In this document: positions 16,243-24,667 of the stretch, one piece after another
Numbering within the stretch: the stretch's first letter is position 1
Layout: each line of letters begins with the position of its first letter
NCBI RefSeq assembly: GCF_016464385.1
Contig: NZ_JADMLH010000003.1
Span: 1-64,000, forward strand
Origin: Nucisporomicrobium flavum
GTDB lineage: Bacteria; Actinomycetota; Actinomycetes; Mycobacteriales; Micromonosporaceae
DNA length: 64,000 nucleotides
Direction: 5' to 3'
The notes under the pieces: model-generated
Told to the model about the DNA's origin: nothing
The model's database searches: none
Seen by the model: the letters and a program-made list of their open reading frames with translations, nothing else
Made by a program: the position numbers and the translations under genes

Positions 16243-17172
16243 TCATGCGGCGGTGGAGTGATCCACCGATGCCCACACCACCTTGCCGCCGCGGGCCGGT
16301 ATGGTGCCCCACCCGGCGGCGATCGCGTGCACCAGCTGCAACCCTCGCCCACGTTCGGAGTACGAGGGTTGCGGGCCGTGGATTTTCAGGTCGCTCGGCT
16401 GCGGGAAACGGGCGGCGCTGTCACGCACGGCGATGTGCAGGCCGGTGCCGCCGTGGGTCACGGTGACGATGAAATCCGTGCCGGCGTGCTCGACCGCGTT
16501 GGCGGCGAGCTCCGACATGATCAGCGCGCTGTCGGCCTTCAGGTGCGCGAGGTTCCAGGTCTGGCACGCCTGGACGGCGAGGTCTCGGGCGGCTCCCGCC
16601 GAGGCCGGAAGCGGCGCCAGGCGGGCGTGGAGCCGGTCGGCCCGGGCAGCCCGTTCGGTGATCGCGATCCGCGCGTCCATCAGGGTGGCGCACACGCGTG
16701 GCTGAGGTCCCTGCCGGCTGCGGAACCGCCCGCTCAACGCCGTCTCGGCGGGCAGGCAGAACACCACATGCGCCGGAGCGGGCGCGAGCCGGGCCTGTCG
16801 CCAGGCCGCCAGCCAGAAGGGCAGGCTGACCGCGTGCGGATCCTCCAGGTGCCGCAGATCGACGATGATCACGGTGGACGGTCCGGCCAGGCACAGCCGC
16901 AACTGGATGCTGACATGCTCGCCGAGCAGTGCCGTCCACGGGCCCCGGGCACGGAGCTCGACCACCGCGGTGCTGGCGTCACCGGTGATGGTGACCCCTA
17001 CCCGATCGTCGCCGATCGCTGCTGTCAGCAGGTATGGAGCTCTCAGCGGTGTGGCCTGCTCGATCCGGTCCAGGCCGGAGGCCCCGGAGCCGTCGTCGAG
17101 GCGCTGGGAGTCACCGGCGGGATCGGGAGAAAGGTCTCTTGAGGGCGGGTGTGTCGGTTTTTCGACGACCAT
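16243..17172 (-). CDS. STAS-like plus HATPase regulator (partner-switching type)
   Basis: 309 residues from an ATG at 17,172, preceded by GGGAG at a 6-base spacing. The N-terminal part has a STAS-like strand-helix pattern (DASTAVVELRARGPW, then STVIIVDLRHLEDPHAVSLP). The C-terminal part is a Bergerat-fold ATPase: N box ALIMSELAANAVEHAG, G1-like LHIAVRDSAARFP, G2-like ERGRGLQLVHAIAAGWG and ending GKVVWASVDH. Such kinases phosphorylate STAS antagonists or bind sigma factors. Having both domains in one chain suggests a self-contained switch. The target sigma factor is not in the window. Confidence 0.8.
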   Translation of the reverse strand: MVVEKPTHPPSRDLSPDPAGDSQRLDDGSGASGLDRIEQATPLRAPYLLTAAIGDDRVGVTITGDASTAVVELRARGPWTALLGEHVSIQLRLCLAGPSTVIIVDLRHLEDPHAVSLPFWLAAWRQARLAPAPAHVVFCLPAETALSGRFRSRQGPQPRVCATLMDARIAITERAARADRLHARLAPLPASAGAARDLAVQACQTWNLAHLKADSALIMSELAANAVEHAGTDFIVTVTHGGTGLHIAVRDSAARFPQPSDLKIHGPQPSYSERGRGLQLVHAIAAGWGTIPARGGKVVWASVDHSTAA

Positions 17173-17501
17173 GAACGCTCCCGGCACCTAGTCAGATGGG
17201 TGCGCTACCGGGGGCTGGGGTAGCCGGAGGGGGCGATGAGTCGTCCCGCCCACCATGACGATATCCCGCCCGGCTCCAGGTTCAGCTCACCCGGAGGACG
17301 GACCCGCACGGCTGATGTCGCCGATATGCAGCCCGGCCGGGCGACCGCTCACGTGGCGGGTCGCCTGGTTCTGGTGGACCGTTGTTCCCGCTGAGTCCAA
17401 TCTTCAGAGGAACGTCGAACGCCCGCGATCGCGGTTGTGAGGGCTGATACCCGCAATGTTCGTCCAGCCGACCGGAGCAATCGGGGATATCCTTACGGGA
17501 T
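17173..17501. other. Gap of 329 bases
   Basis: No gene supported. The direct repeat GGGATAT occurs twice just before the next start (near 17,482 and 17,496) and may be part of a promoter or leader. Confidence 0.4.
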
Positions 17502-17789
17502 ATGGCTACTTACCGCACGGCCGCGACGCTTCTTTCCTCGGACGGCACCCGGACCCAGGGCACCGTCGCGCTCTTCAGCGAGCCCGGGCGCAAGGGTGGG
17601 AATCCGCCCTGGGCCGGTGATTTCCGCCCCGCGAACGACGCGGTCGAGATCGGCAAGAATGCCGTCGGAAAGAGCTTCGCGCTGGAGCTGCCCGGCGGCA
17701 GCACGGGCAAAGTCGTCGTGCAGAGTCTCAAGAGCGGTAAGGGCGGCGCCACACTGGCGCTGATGGGCGAGGACGCGCCGCCGTTCTGA
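17502..17789 (+). CDS. Hypothetical small beta protein, 95 residues
   Basis: MATYRTAATLLSSDGTRTQG leads into TVALFSEPG and ends with KSFALELPGGSTGKVVVQSL followed by GGATLALMGEDAPPF. It is mostly beta strand, with no signal peptide or membrane helix. No function is recognised. It converges on the 42-residue basic gene at 17,874-18,002, with a strong hairpin between them. Confidence 0.65.
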   Translation: MATYRTAATLLSSDGTRTQGTVALFSEPGRKGGNPPWAGDFRPANDAVEIGKNAVGKSFALELPGGSTGKVVVQSLKSGKGGATLALMGEDAPPF

Positions 17790-17810
17790 TCCACGGCACC
17801 GGCGGGAAAC

Positions 17811-17845
17811 GCTCGCGGCCCGGCTGACAAGGCGGGCACGCGAGC
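17811..17845. terminator. Bidirectional terminator hairpin
   Basis: GCTCGCGGCCCG pairs with CGGGC-A-CGCGAGC: 12 bp with one bulged A and a 10-base loop. It lies between the ends of two convergent genes (17,789 and 17,874), the position expected of a shared terminator. Confidence 0.6.
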
Positions 17846-17873
17846 CGATGGGACTCCTCGGGAAAGCCTGCGG

Positions 17874-18002
17874 TCAGCGGTTCGTGGGCGGAACGTGCGA
17901 GGGCGACTTCGCCGCGACCTTGGCCTTCTTGGCCGCTCGCTTCTCCTTGATGGTGCTGCCCTGCTTCTTTCGATCTTCCTTGTGCGCGGATTTGTCAGCC
18001 AT
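17874..18002 (-). CDS. 42-residue basic, lysine-rich small protein
   Basis: ATG at 18,002 with a strong GAGGAGC ribosome binding site. It begins MADKSAHKEDRKKQGSTIKE and ends SPSHVPPTNR. It is very rich in Lys and Ala (KRAAKKAKVAAK) with no hydrophobic segment, so probably extended or helical and nucleic-acid or membrane-surface binding. Short basic proteins of this type are common in actinobacteria but their role is unknown. Confidence 0.65.
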   Translation of the reverse strand: MADKSAHKEDRKKQGSTIKEKRAAKKAKVAAKSPSHVPPTNR

Positions 18003-18282
18003 CTGAGCTCCTCGTGTCTCGCGCGTGCCCCGGCCGCCACCGTTGCGCCGGTCAGGGACGTGCGTTTCGGCGGCGAAGTATTTCCTCAGGCCTTGGCGGT
18101 CGGCGCCGTCGGGATGGCAGACGCACCGGCAAAGCGGATGAGTTCAACCTACTCCGAAAAACCTCCCCGGGGCGGGCCAACTGACGACCGATGAACGGCG
18201 GTACATTTGTCGATGCGGCGACTGTTCGTCGGTCCACGATGCTTCGAGCCGCAGGGTCGGACGACCTCGAGAGCGGGCGTTA

Positions 18283-18774
18283 GTGAGCATTCACTTGTCC
18301 AGGGGCGGCACGCTGCGGCGGGTCGTGCTCAGCTGCGATGTGGCGGGGTGCCCCGTCCAGGTCGAGCCCCCGGCGACCGAGGCCTGGCGCAACGACACGG
18401 ACGCCCGGTTGTGGGCGCGGGAGCACGCTGCCGGCTGGACGTCGGACCCCGGCCGCCAGACCGACTACTGTCCCGGCCACGCCACCTTCAGCGCGGTGCC
18501 GGCGTCCGGCGACACCCCGCCCCGGCCGACCGCAACCGTGCGGGATCCGTCGGGCAACCCGCTCAACCGGGACGAGTACACCCAGCGGCTGCGGGAGCTG
18601 CTCGTCGCCGACGACATGGCGGTGGAGCAGGCCCCGTTGCTGACGGCGGCCCAGGCCACCGTGGCGGCCCGGCTGCTGGACGAGCTGGCCGGTGTGTACC
18701 GGGGCGAAAGCCTGGGCGCCCTCGCCCGCGAACTCTCCGCACTGCTCGACAGCCGGCGCCGCGACGGGGTCTGA
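18283..18774 (+). CDS. Hypothetical protein with possible zinc-binding N-terminus
   Basis: 163 residues from a GTG at 18,283. The N-terminal part has Cys/His spacing that could bind zinc (SCDVAGCPVQ ... DYCPGH). The C-terminal half is helical (LNRDEYTQRLRELLVADDMA, then ATVAARLLDELAGVYRGESL). No family is recognised. The gene stands alone. Confidence 0.55.
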   Translation: MSIHLSRGGTLRRVVLSCDVAGCPVQVEPPATEAWRNDTDARLWAREHAAGWTSDPGRQTDYCPGHATFSAVPASGDTPPRPTATVRDPSGNPLNRDEYTQRLRELLVADDMAVEQAPLLTAAQATVAARLLDELAGVYRGESLGALARELSALLDSRRRDGV

Positions 18775-18825
18775 GCCCGGCCGGAGCGAACATCGGCCGC
18801 CGGGGCCGGAGCGGATCGATCCGCC

Positions 18826-19132
18826 TCAGCCGAGGGCGAGGATCCGTGCGTCCTGCATGGCGCTGGCCATCATGTGCCGGCACGTGCCGGCGGAGCAGCG
18901 GGAACTCGTCCCTCTCCTGGTCCGCGAAGTGGTCGCGCAGGGCGTCGGACAAGGCCGCGAACCGGTCGTCGACGTCGGCGTGCCCGACGCCGGGCCGGTC
19001 CAGCTCGGCGATCGAGCGGTCGAGCTGTTCACCCCTGGTCTGAAGGCCGAGGGCGACGGCGTCGCCCTCCGGGCCGCTGTTACGGACGGCCGGGTGAGCG
19101 ATCGCGCTCTCGCCGAACTGGTGTCGGTGCAC
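18826..19132 (-). pseudogene. Hemerythrin-like protein, truncated and frameshifted
   Basis: It enters as HRHQFGESAIAHPAVRNSGP, keeps the H...E/D metal-ligand pattern (ALRDHFADQERDEFPLLRRH) and resembles the middle and end of bacterial hemerythrin HHE domains. The first helix with its HxxxD ligand is missing. After RRHVPA the frame breaks at a short GCCGGCAC duplication. The other frame then supplies a plausible end (HMMASAMQDARILALG). The gene abuts the stop codon of the minus-strand sugar-hydrolase-like gene (19,142), where the 5' end was probably lost. Confidence 0.6.
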
Positions 19133-19141
19133 GCGGGCGCT

Positions 19142-20221
19142 TCACGGGACCATCCTGGCGGGGGAGACGACAACGCCCGCGCCGGCGGCGCTCCGGTGCT
19201 GAAGGGTGGAGATGAGAGCCAGGGTCGATTCGGCGCCCTGGTTCAGGTTGGGTCCGTGCAGGGTCAGCCCGTCGTAGCCCCCGCCGGTTGCCGGATCCCA
19301 CATCACCTCGCCGATGTCGTTGGCGCCGAGGAACCAGTCGACGCATTGGCGTACGCCGGTGTGCCAGACATGGTCACCGGTGAGGGCCGCAGCGGTGGCG
19401 CAGGCGTCGGCCAGCGCCGCCACTTCGATCGGTTGCTGGTCGTGGCGCAGCCGAGGGCCGCCCGACTGCCAGCCTGACGACGGAAGCACCGAGAGGTGGT
19501 TGTCGCGGGTCTGGATGCGCAGCAGCCAGGTCAGCATCCGCAGGCCCGCGGTCAAGTCCGGGGGGTCGTCGAGGAGGTCGCCGGAGATGATGAGGGCTTC
19601 GGCGAGGGCGGCGTTGGCGTAGGTGAGCCGTTGCTCCGGCCACGGCCAGCCCGGGTCGGAACCCGGATGACCGATGACGGCGCCGGCATCGGCGAGAAGC
19701 CCGGCCGCCGGCTCGTTGCCCGGGTCGGCGCGGAGCACCTCGGCGGCGCCGAGCGCGGCGAAGGCCATGGACCGCGGTGCGGTGGCCCGGCACCAGGCCC
19801 CGCGGTTGAAGGCGAGGAGGGCCTCGTGGCGGATCCACGGGACCGGGCAGCGGGCGGCGGCGGTGCCGAGGCCCCACAGCGCGCGGCCCCACCAGTCCCC
19901 GAGGCCGGGCTGGTCCGTCCACTGGCGGTGGAACGCAAGTCGATTGTGGAAGGCGCCATTGGCGTCCTGCGCGTGAGTGAGGAAGGTCAGGTAGCACTCG
20001 GCGAGGCGCAGCACCTCGGCCGTGGGGGCGGCCTCGCGGCTGGTGACCACGAGGCCACGGGCGACGTCATCGGTGCAGTAGCCGTGCTCGCGCCGGGCCG
20101 TGGCATGCCGGGCGTGTTCGAAGAGGCCGGTGTCGTCGGTGAGCCGGACCAGATGCTCGAAGGTGGGGACCGGAACGGTCCGGCCGGTTCCCGGTGCGGC
20201 AACCGCTGTCCTGACCGTCAC
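19142..20221 (-). CDS. Six-hairpin glycosidase-like protein paired with a GT4 enzyme
   Basis: 359 residues from a GTG at 20,221 that overlaps the upstream glycosyltransferase stop by 4 bases. It is all-helical with repeated W/G-rich turns (DQPGLGDWWGRALWGLGTAA, NRGAWCRATAPRSMAFAALG, PGWPWPEQRLTYANAALAEA, DWFLGANDIGEVMWDPATGG), as in (alpha/alpha)6-barrel glycosidases. The pairing with a GT4 enzyme recurs in actinobacterial clusters for small glycans or compatible solutes. The exact substrate is unknown. Confidence 0.7.
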   Translation of the reverse strand: MTVRTAVAAPGTGRTVPVPTFEHLVRLTDDTGLFEHARHATARREHGYCTDDVARGLVVTSREAAPTAEVLRLAECYLTFLTHAQDANGAFHNRLAFHRQWTDQPGLGDWWGRALWGLGTAAARCPVPWIRHEALLAFNRGAWCRATAPRSMAFAALGAAEVLRADPGNEPAAGLLADAGAVIGHPGSDPGWPWPEQRLTYANAALAEALIISGDLLDDPPDLTAGLRMLTWLLRIQTRDNHLSVLPSSGWQSGGPRLRHDQQPIEVAALADACATAAALTGDHVWHTGVRQCVDWFLGANDIGEVMWDPATGGGYDGLTLHGPNLNQGAESTLALISTLQHRSAAGAGVVVSPARMVP

Positions 20222-21357
20222 GGGCCGGCCACAGCGACCGGGCTGGCGCCGGCGATGAGCAGCGTCGCGGCCAGTTCGTGGTACCGCTGGGCAACGGCCG
20301 GCCAGCGGAGCGCCGGTCCTCCGTGACCGTTGCGGTCGAGCAGCGTGGCGGCCAGCGCGGGCCTGGTGACGATCCGGCGGATCGCAGCCGCCAGAGCGAC
20401 CGGCTTCCTGTGCGGTACGAGCAGGCCGGGCCCGTCGGTGAGCAGCTCCACCGCGTGCGGGAACGCGGTCGCGACGACCGGGATCCGAGCCGCGACCGCC
20501 TCGACGAGGACCCCCGAGGTGACCTGTTCGGTGGAGTCGTACGGCAGCACCACGACATCGGCCGAGCGGACGAGGGCCCGCAGTTCCGCATCGTCGAGGT
20601 AAGCCGACTCGTACCGCACCTGGTGGGCGACGCCGAGGGATGCGCCGAGCTGGTGCAGGCCCGCCCGGTACGCCTCGCCGTGCAGTTCGACCACCTTGGG
20701 ATGGGTCCGGCCGGCCACGGTGTAGACGGGTGCCGGCTCGAGATCCCGCAGCAGCGCCAGGCTGCGCAGCGCCCACTCGATGCCCTTGCCCGGGCCCAGC
20801 AGTCCCCAGGTCAGCAGATGAGGCTGGGCGTACCGCCGTTGCTCGGCGCCGGCGTAGTCGGAGGCACCGTGCGGGATCACAGAGACTTTGGTGGCGTCGA
20901 CGGTGTAGCCGGCGAGGAGCCGGTCGTACGCGGTCTTGGTGATGGCCACGACCGCGCCGGCGGCCGCCACGATCTCTTCGAGCAGCGATCTCTGGCTCGG
21001 GGTGGGGCGGGTCAGCACGGTGTGCAGGACGACGATGCTCGGCACGGTGAGCCGGTGCAGTACAGAAAGGACTTCGCCGCCGTCGCGACCGGGGTAGATG
21101 CCGTACTCGTGCTGAATGACGGCGATGTCGAAGGTGTTGAGCACGTCGGCCGTCGCACGCCAGCCGGCCGGTGTCGTCGCTGTCCAGGTGTGCACCACGC
21201 CGGGCGCGGGCGCCGGGTCGGTGCCGTGCGCGGCGACGCGTACGACGCCGCCCGGGATGCCGGTCTCGTCCAGCTGGGCGGCCAGCGCGGAGTTGAAGGT
21301 CGCCAGGCCGCAGTGGGTGGGCGGGTGAGTGCTGAGGAATCCGTACCGGATCGTCAT
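20218..21357 (-). CDS. Glycosyltransferase family 4
   Basis: 379 residues, GT-B fold. The N-terminal acceptor domain opens with GFLSTHPPTHCGLATFNSAL and has VIQHEYGIYPGRDG. The C-terminal donor domain has THPKVVELHG, YDSTEQVTSGVLVEAVAARI (the E-x7-E type motif) and PVVATAFPHAVELL. It probably transfers a hexose from an activated sugar. Downstream it overlaps the six-hairpin protein. Upstream is a decayed second glycosyltransferase, so the locus once had at least two. Confidence 0.85.
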   Translation of the reverse strand: MTIRYGFLSTHPPTHCGLATFNSALAAQLDETGIPGGVVRVAAHGTDPAPAPGVVHTWTATTPAGWRATADVLNTFDIAVIQHEYGIYPGRDGGEVLSVLHRLTVPSIVVLHTVLTRPTPSQRSLLEEIVAAAGAVVAITKTAYDRLLAGYTVDATKVSVIPHGASDYAGAEQRRYAQPHLLTWGLLGPGKGIEWALRSLALLRDLEPAPVYTVAGRTHPKVVELHGEAYRAGLHQLGASLGVAHQVRYESAYLDDAELRALVRSADVVVLPYDSTEQVTSGVLVEAVAARIPVVATAFPHAVELLTDGPGLLVPHRKPVALAAAIRRIVTRPALAATLLDRNGHGGPALRWPAVAQRYHELAATLLIAGASPVAVAGP

Positions 21358-21426
21358 GTGCCGTGCCTTTCGGTCGTCGGCCCGCAGCGGTTGCTCACCG
21401 GCCGGGTCGAGAGAGCGGAGCGGGCT

Positions 21427-21927
21427 TCAGCGCCCGTCCTCGACGAGCAGCCGTTCGTAGACGGCCAGGTAGCCGGCGGCCATCCGGCCGGCGCTGACGC
21501 GTTCGCGGGCCCGCGTGCGGCAGCCGGCCCGATCGGCCATGTGGATGGGGGCCACAGCCGCGACCGCTTGGTCGACAACTCGGACGAGATGACCGGTGAC
21601 GCCCTCGTCGAGGAGCTCGGGCAGTGCTGCGCAAAGGCAAGGAGGAGCCAGCCGAGGTGACTGTGCACGAAGTCGAACTCGCGCGACTGCGCCAAGGCGT
21701 GCATCGCCTCGGCTGTCCGGCCGCCCGTTGACGGATCGTCCCCGTACCCTCGCGGGCACACGCCGTCCAGCCGGGCCGCGGTGACCGAACCCAAGGTTGC
21801 GAAGAGCGTCACGTCGACACCCCGCGGCCACCAGGCCATCCGCGAGCCGGCCGGTCACCTGTTCCCAGGGCCCGTACGCCCGCGGCGGGGTCCGCCATGC
21901 GACCGGCCCTAGCGGGCCGACCCTCAT
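21427..21927 (-). pseudogene. Glycosyltransferase family 4, frameshifted with internal deletion
   Basis: The start is typical of a second GT4 subgroup (MRVGPLGPVAWRTPPRAYGP). The reading then changes frame near 21,830: GVDVTLFATLGSVTAARLDG is continued only in the other frame. The whole central part of the protein (roughly half of a 340-residue enzyme) is absent. The end GVTGHLVRVVDQAVAAVAPI and RARERVSAGRMAAGYLAVYE is again GT4-like. Its ATG overlaps the stop of the small gene at 21,924-22,106 by 4 bases, preserving the original operon geometry. Confidence 0.75.
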
Positions 21928-22106
21928 GCGGGTCCGGATCCGGCCAACTCGGCCAACTGGGCCGGATCGAGACGGAGGGTGGCCAACAGGCCGCCGTGCC
22001 GGGCGGGGTCGATACGATCGGGTAGCTCCCGGTCGACGAAGTCGGCCCGGTGGTGCTGACCACGCTCACGAAGAATGGCGAGGACGTCTACCTTGGCTAT
22101 GGTCAT
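21924..22106 (-). CDS. Small protein upstream of decayed glycosyltransferase
   Basis: 60 residues (MTIAKVDVLAILRERGQHHR ... LATLRLDPAQLAELAGSGPA), probably two or three helices. It is translationally coupled to the broken GT4 gene. Function unknown. Confidence 0.55.
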   Translation of the reverse strand: MTIAKVDVLAILRERGQHHRADFVDRELPDRIDPARHGGLLATLRLDPAQLAELAGSGPA

Positions 22107-22513
22107 TGTCTGCTTCCTGGATCTACCTGCGGCGTGAAGTGAGGCCGCCGGAGTCTGGAGCGACAGTTCTCATGCTACGCCTGTCGCCGGGGCCGGGCCG
22201 CGGTCGGTGACTTTCGACGACCGCCGGCGGTGACCACCGATACCGGGGCCGACGGCGCCGAAACGCCGTCCGGAGCGTCATCGGCCGCCGCGGTCGAAGT
22301 GCGCGCGCCGGCTCGGCGACGCGCCGGGGCAGGGACCGTCTCGGGCGTTCACCGTGGCTATACGCCGCCGGGTGCGCACGGACGAAGATGCCGAGGCATG
22401 GGCGACGATGACGAACGAGAAGATCGTCGATGCTCGGCGTCCTTGTTCGTCGCCACCGAACCGACGGGTCGGGTGACTGCTCACGCCTGCAGCACCGCTG
22501 CGGATTTCGGCTC
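22107..22513. other. Gap of about 400 bases
   Basis: No supported gene. The frames present are arginine-rich or lack ribosome binding sites. Probably promoter and decayed sequence. Confidence 0.4.
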
Positions 22514-22738
22514 TCAGGTCACAGCGCCGCGCGGCGCGACCTCAATCGCAGCGACGCCTCGGCTGTACAGGACGACGAGGCGATCGCCGTGCTTGGTACG
22601 CAATGCTCCGGAATCCTGGGCCAGGGTCGAGATAACGTGTTCCACCAGCTCCTCCTCGTCGGAGATGCCGGGTTCGTTGCACGTTATGTCCATGCGGTCG
22701 CCGCCGACGAGCCGTACGCGGAGCACTGTAGTCGCCAT
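22514..22738 (-). CDS. Hypothetical protein, 74 residues
   Basis: MATTVLRVRLVGGDRMDITC is followed by EEELVEHVISTLAQDSGALR and GDRLVVLYSRGVAAIEVAPR. This is a strand-helix-strand arrangement with normal residue usage, so likely a real small alpha/beta protein. No family is recognised. Confidence 0.5.
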   Translation of the reverse strand: MATTVLRVRLVGGDRMDITCNEPGISDEEELVEHVISTLAQDSGALRTKHGDRLVVLYSRGVAAIEVAPRGAVT

Positions 22739-22817
22739 GTTGTGAAGCTACCCGTGTCGCGCCGCCGGCGACCATCGCCGCCGTCCTCCGCCGAATGCGG
22801 TGTCTCCGTCCGGGTGT

Positions 22818-22908
22818 TGAGGCCGACCGCGCCCATGAGCGAACCGCCCATGCCGACTGCGGCGCCGAGGCCGTGCAGAGTGCGGATCGTGGTGTGACGG
22901 TCATTCAA
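22818..22908 (-). pseudogene. 5' remnant of the MNDRHTT membrane protein (copy 2)
   Basis: About 30 codons match the gene at 1-231 (MNDRHTTIRTLHGLGAAVGM, then GGSLMGAVGLN). Similarity then stops and the frame runs into unrelated arginine-rich sequence. Its start overlaps the end of the PRC-barrel gene by 8 bases. This marks the broken edge of the second copy of the block. Confidence 0.7.
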
Positions 22909-23305
22909 CTGGTGCGCCTGGGTTGACCGGTACGTGTGGGAAAGCAGCCGGCTGCTGCTCGGTGACTGCGTACTCGCGAAGTCGGGCCGGGCCGGAGCCG
23001 AGGCCGTAATAGGCGGAGAGTTTCTCCTCGTCGGCCGGGTTGAGGTCGCCGCCGGCGTCGATCCGCGGAGCGTCCGTGATCCGGGCCTGATCGAACGGAA
23101 CCTCGAGCCCGTCGTCGGCCAGGGTCGCTCCCTCCAGCGGCACGAAGGATTCCGTGGCGCCGGTAGGGCCGGTCCGGACGCTGATCCACTCCGGTGCGCC
23201 GGTCCGGTCGTCGAGATACACCCGGCCGGCGGAGCCGATCTTTGCGCCGTCGCCGGCGTAGACGTCGGCCCCGTTCAGATATTGCAGGTCAGCCTGAGTG
23301 ATCAC
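22901..23305 (-). CDS. PRC-barrel domain protein
   Basis: 134 residues. The PRC-barrel fold is seen in GADVYAGDGAKIGSAGRVYL, then GAPEWISVRTGPTGATESFV and DDGLEVPFDQARITDAPRID. A short helical tail (NPADEEKLSAYYGLGSG) follows, typical of actinobacterial stress PRC-barrel proteins. PRC-barrels are small beta domains found in RimM and in storage or stress proteins. It lies 33 bases downstream of lipid kinase copy 2 on the same strand. The equivalent gene is missing in the first block. Confidence 0.8.
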   Translation of the reverse strand: MITQADLQYLNGADVYAGDGAKIGSAGRVYLDDRTGAPEWISVRTGPTGATESFVPLEGATLADDGLEVPFDQARITDAPRIDAGGDLNPADEEKLSAYYGLGSGPARLREYAVTEQQPAAFPHVPVNPGAPVE

Positions 23306-23338
23306 GTGGTGTCCTCTCCGAGGATGGTGCTGGTGCTG

Positions 23339-24349
23339 TCACGGCGACTTCTGCGCCGCGAGGGCTTCTCGGATATCGCCCGCTTCGCGTCGGGCCGCAT
23401 CGGCGTCGTGGGCCAGGTCAGGGTCGGTGTCAGGCTGCGGCACGCAGAGCAGGAGCGCCTTCGGCCGTACGGTGACCAGCAGTTCCCGGGCTGGGGCGAT
23501 GAGGTCGCCGTCGAGCTGGCGGGGCTGGACCCGGTTGCTGCGGATCTGCACGCGGGTGGCGGTGAAGGTCTCCATCCGGGCGACGGTTCCCCGGCGGCGC
23601 AGCAGGCCCCAGCCGAGCGACACCCAGTGTCGCAGGGTCCGAGGGCTCAGGACGGCGACGTCGAGCAGTCCGTCGTCGGGCTGGGCGTCGTTGAGCAGTC
23701 GCATGCCACCCTGCAGGCGGCCGACGTTGCCGACGATCACGGTGCGGGGGCGGCGGGTGAACGAGGGCCGGTCGTCGAGGGTGATGCGGATCCGCATGGG
23801 ACGGTCGCGCAGGTGCTTGGCCGCTCCGGCAGCGTAGGCGAGCCAGCCGAGGTGCTTCTTCGCCGTGCTGTTGGTCGCGTCGAGCATGTGGGCGTCGAAG
23901 CCCATGCCGGCCATCACGGCGAAGCTCTGCTCGCCGACGACGCCGACGTCGATGCGGCGACGCCCGCCCTGCAGCACGACCTCGACGGCGGCCGCCACGT
24001 CGCCGGTGAGGCCCAGATTGGCGGCCAGCAGGTTGCCGGTGCCGGCGGGCAGGACGGCGAGGGCGACGTCGGTCCCGGCGAGGGCCGTTACGCAGGCCAT
24101 CACGGTGCCGTCGCCGCCGCAGGCGAAGACGAGCTGGACGCCGTCTCGCACGGCCTGACCGGACTGTCCGGCGCCGGGGTCGTCGGCCGTGGTCTCCAGC
24201 CACATCGGTTCGGGCCACCCGGCGGCGCTCAGGGCGCCGGTGATGGTGCGGCGCAGGTCGTCGCGGTCGGCCACTTTGGTCGGGTTGACGACGACGGCTG
24301 TCCGCAGAGCGCTGGGTGGTGGCGGCCGGGAGGTGGTCGGTGTACGCAT
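23339..24349 (-). CDS. Diacylglycerol/sphingosine kinase-family lipid kinase (copy 2)
   Basis: 336 residues from an ATG at 24,349 (MRTPTTSRPPPPSALRTAVV). The frame is open further upstream but the leader there matches the non-coding leader of copy 1. GGDGT is present (FACGGDGTVMACVTALAGTD), as are LPAGTGNLLAANLGL and DDGLLDVAVLSPRTLRHW. It is very close to the 601-1590 protein. The main differences are at the N-terminus and in the tail (EALAAQKSP here). Confidence 0.9.
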   Translation of the reverse strand: MRTPTTSRPPPPSALRTAVVVNPTKVADRDDLRRTITGALSAAGWPEPMWLETTADDPGAGQSGQAVRDGVQLVFACGGDGTVMACVTALAGTDVALAVLPAGTGNLLAANLGLTGDVAAAVEVVLQGGRRRIDVGVVGEQSFAVMAGMGFDAHMLDATNSTAKKHLGWLAYAAGAAKHLRDRPMRIRITLDDRPSFTRRPRTVIVGNVGRLQGGMRLLNDAQPDDGLLDVAVLSPRTLRHWVSLGWGLLRRRGTVARMETFTATRVQIRSNRVQPRQLDGDLIAPARELLVTVRPKALLLCVPQPDTDPDLAHDADAARREAGDIREALAAQKSP

Positions 24350-24427
24350 GGCTGGATGTCCTCGCGGTCGGTGGAACTGGCGGAAGACAGCGAGCGCCGC
24401 GTCCCCTGGATAGTGGTGGCGGCGCCG

Positions 24428-24500
24428 GCCGGTGCGACCGGAAGCTGTCGGCGGCGCGGGCTCCGGCCTGGGCCAGTCCGTGATCAGAACATCGGTGCCC
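24428..24500 (-). pseudogene. 3' remnant of the two-helix membrane gene
   Basis: The plus-strand run GGGCCAGTCCG followed by TGATCAGAACATCGG lines up with the 3' end of the 1673-2029 gene (TTGGCCAGTCCGCGGCTGAT), in the same place upstream of a lipid kinase. Only about 70 bases are recognisable, so the rest of that gene has been lost from this copy. Confidence 0.4.
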
Positions 24501-24667
24501 GACGGCAGGCGGCTGGCGAACGCAGGGGGCCGGTGACCGGCCACATCAACGATGGTGACTCGTCGCTGTCGGACAGTGACTACCCGCGCGGGCGGGGCTC
24601 AAACGGTGCACGGCAACCGTGCCCGGGTCCGGGCTCCCGGGTCCGGGGGAGCGTGGACGAGCGGCGG

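Noticed and set aside
19142..20776. 544-codon reading of the six-hairpin gene
   Set aside because: The first 185 codons are antisense-like frame shadow inside the GT4 gene; the GTG at 20,221 overlapping the GT4 stop is the natural start.
22278..22484. 68-codon minus-strand frame
   Set aside because: Arg/Ser-rich, no ribosome binding site, no recognisable fold.
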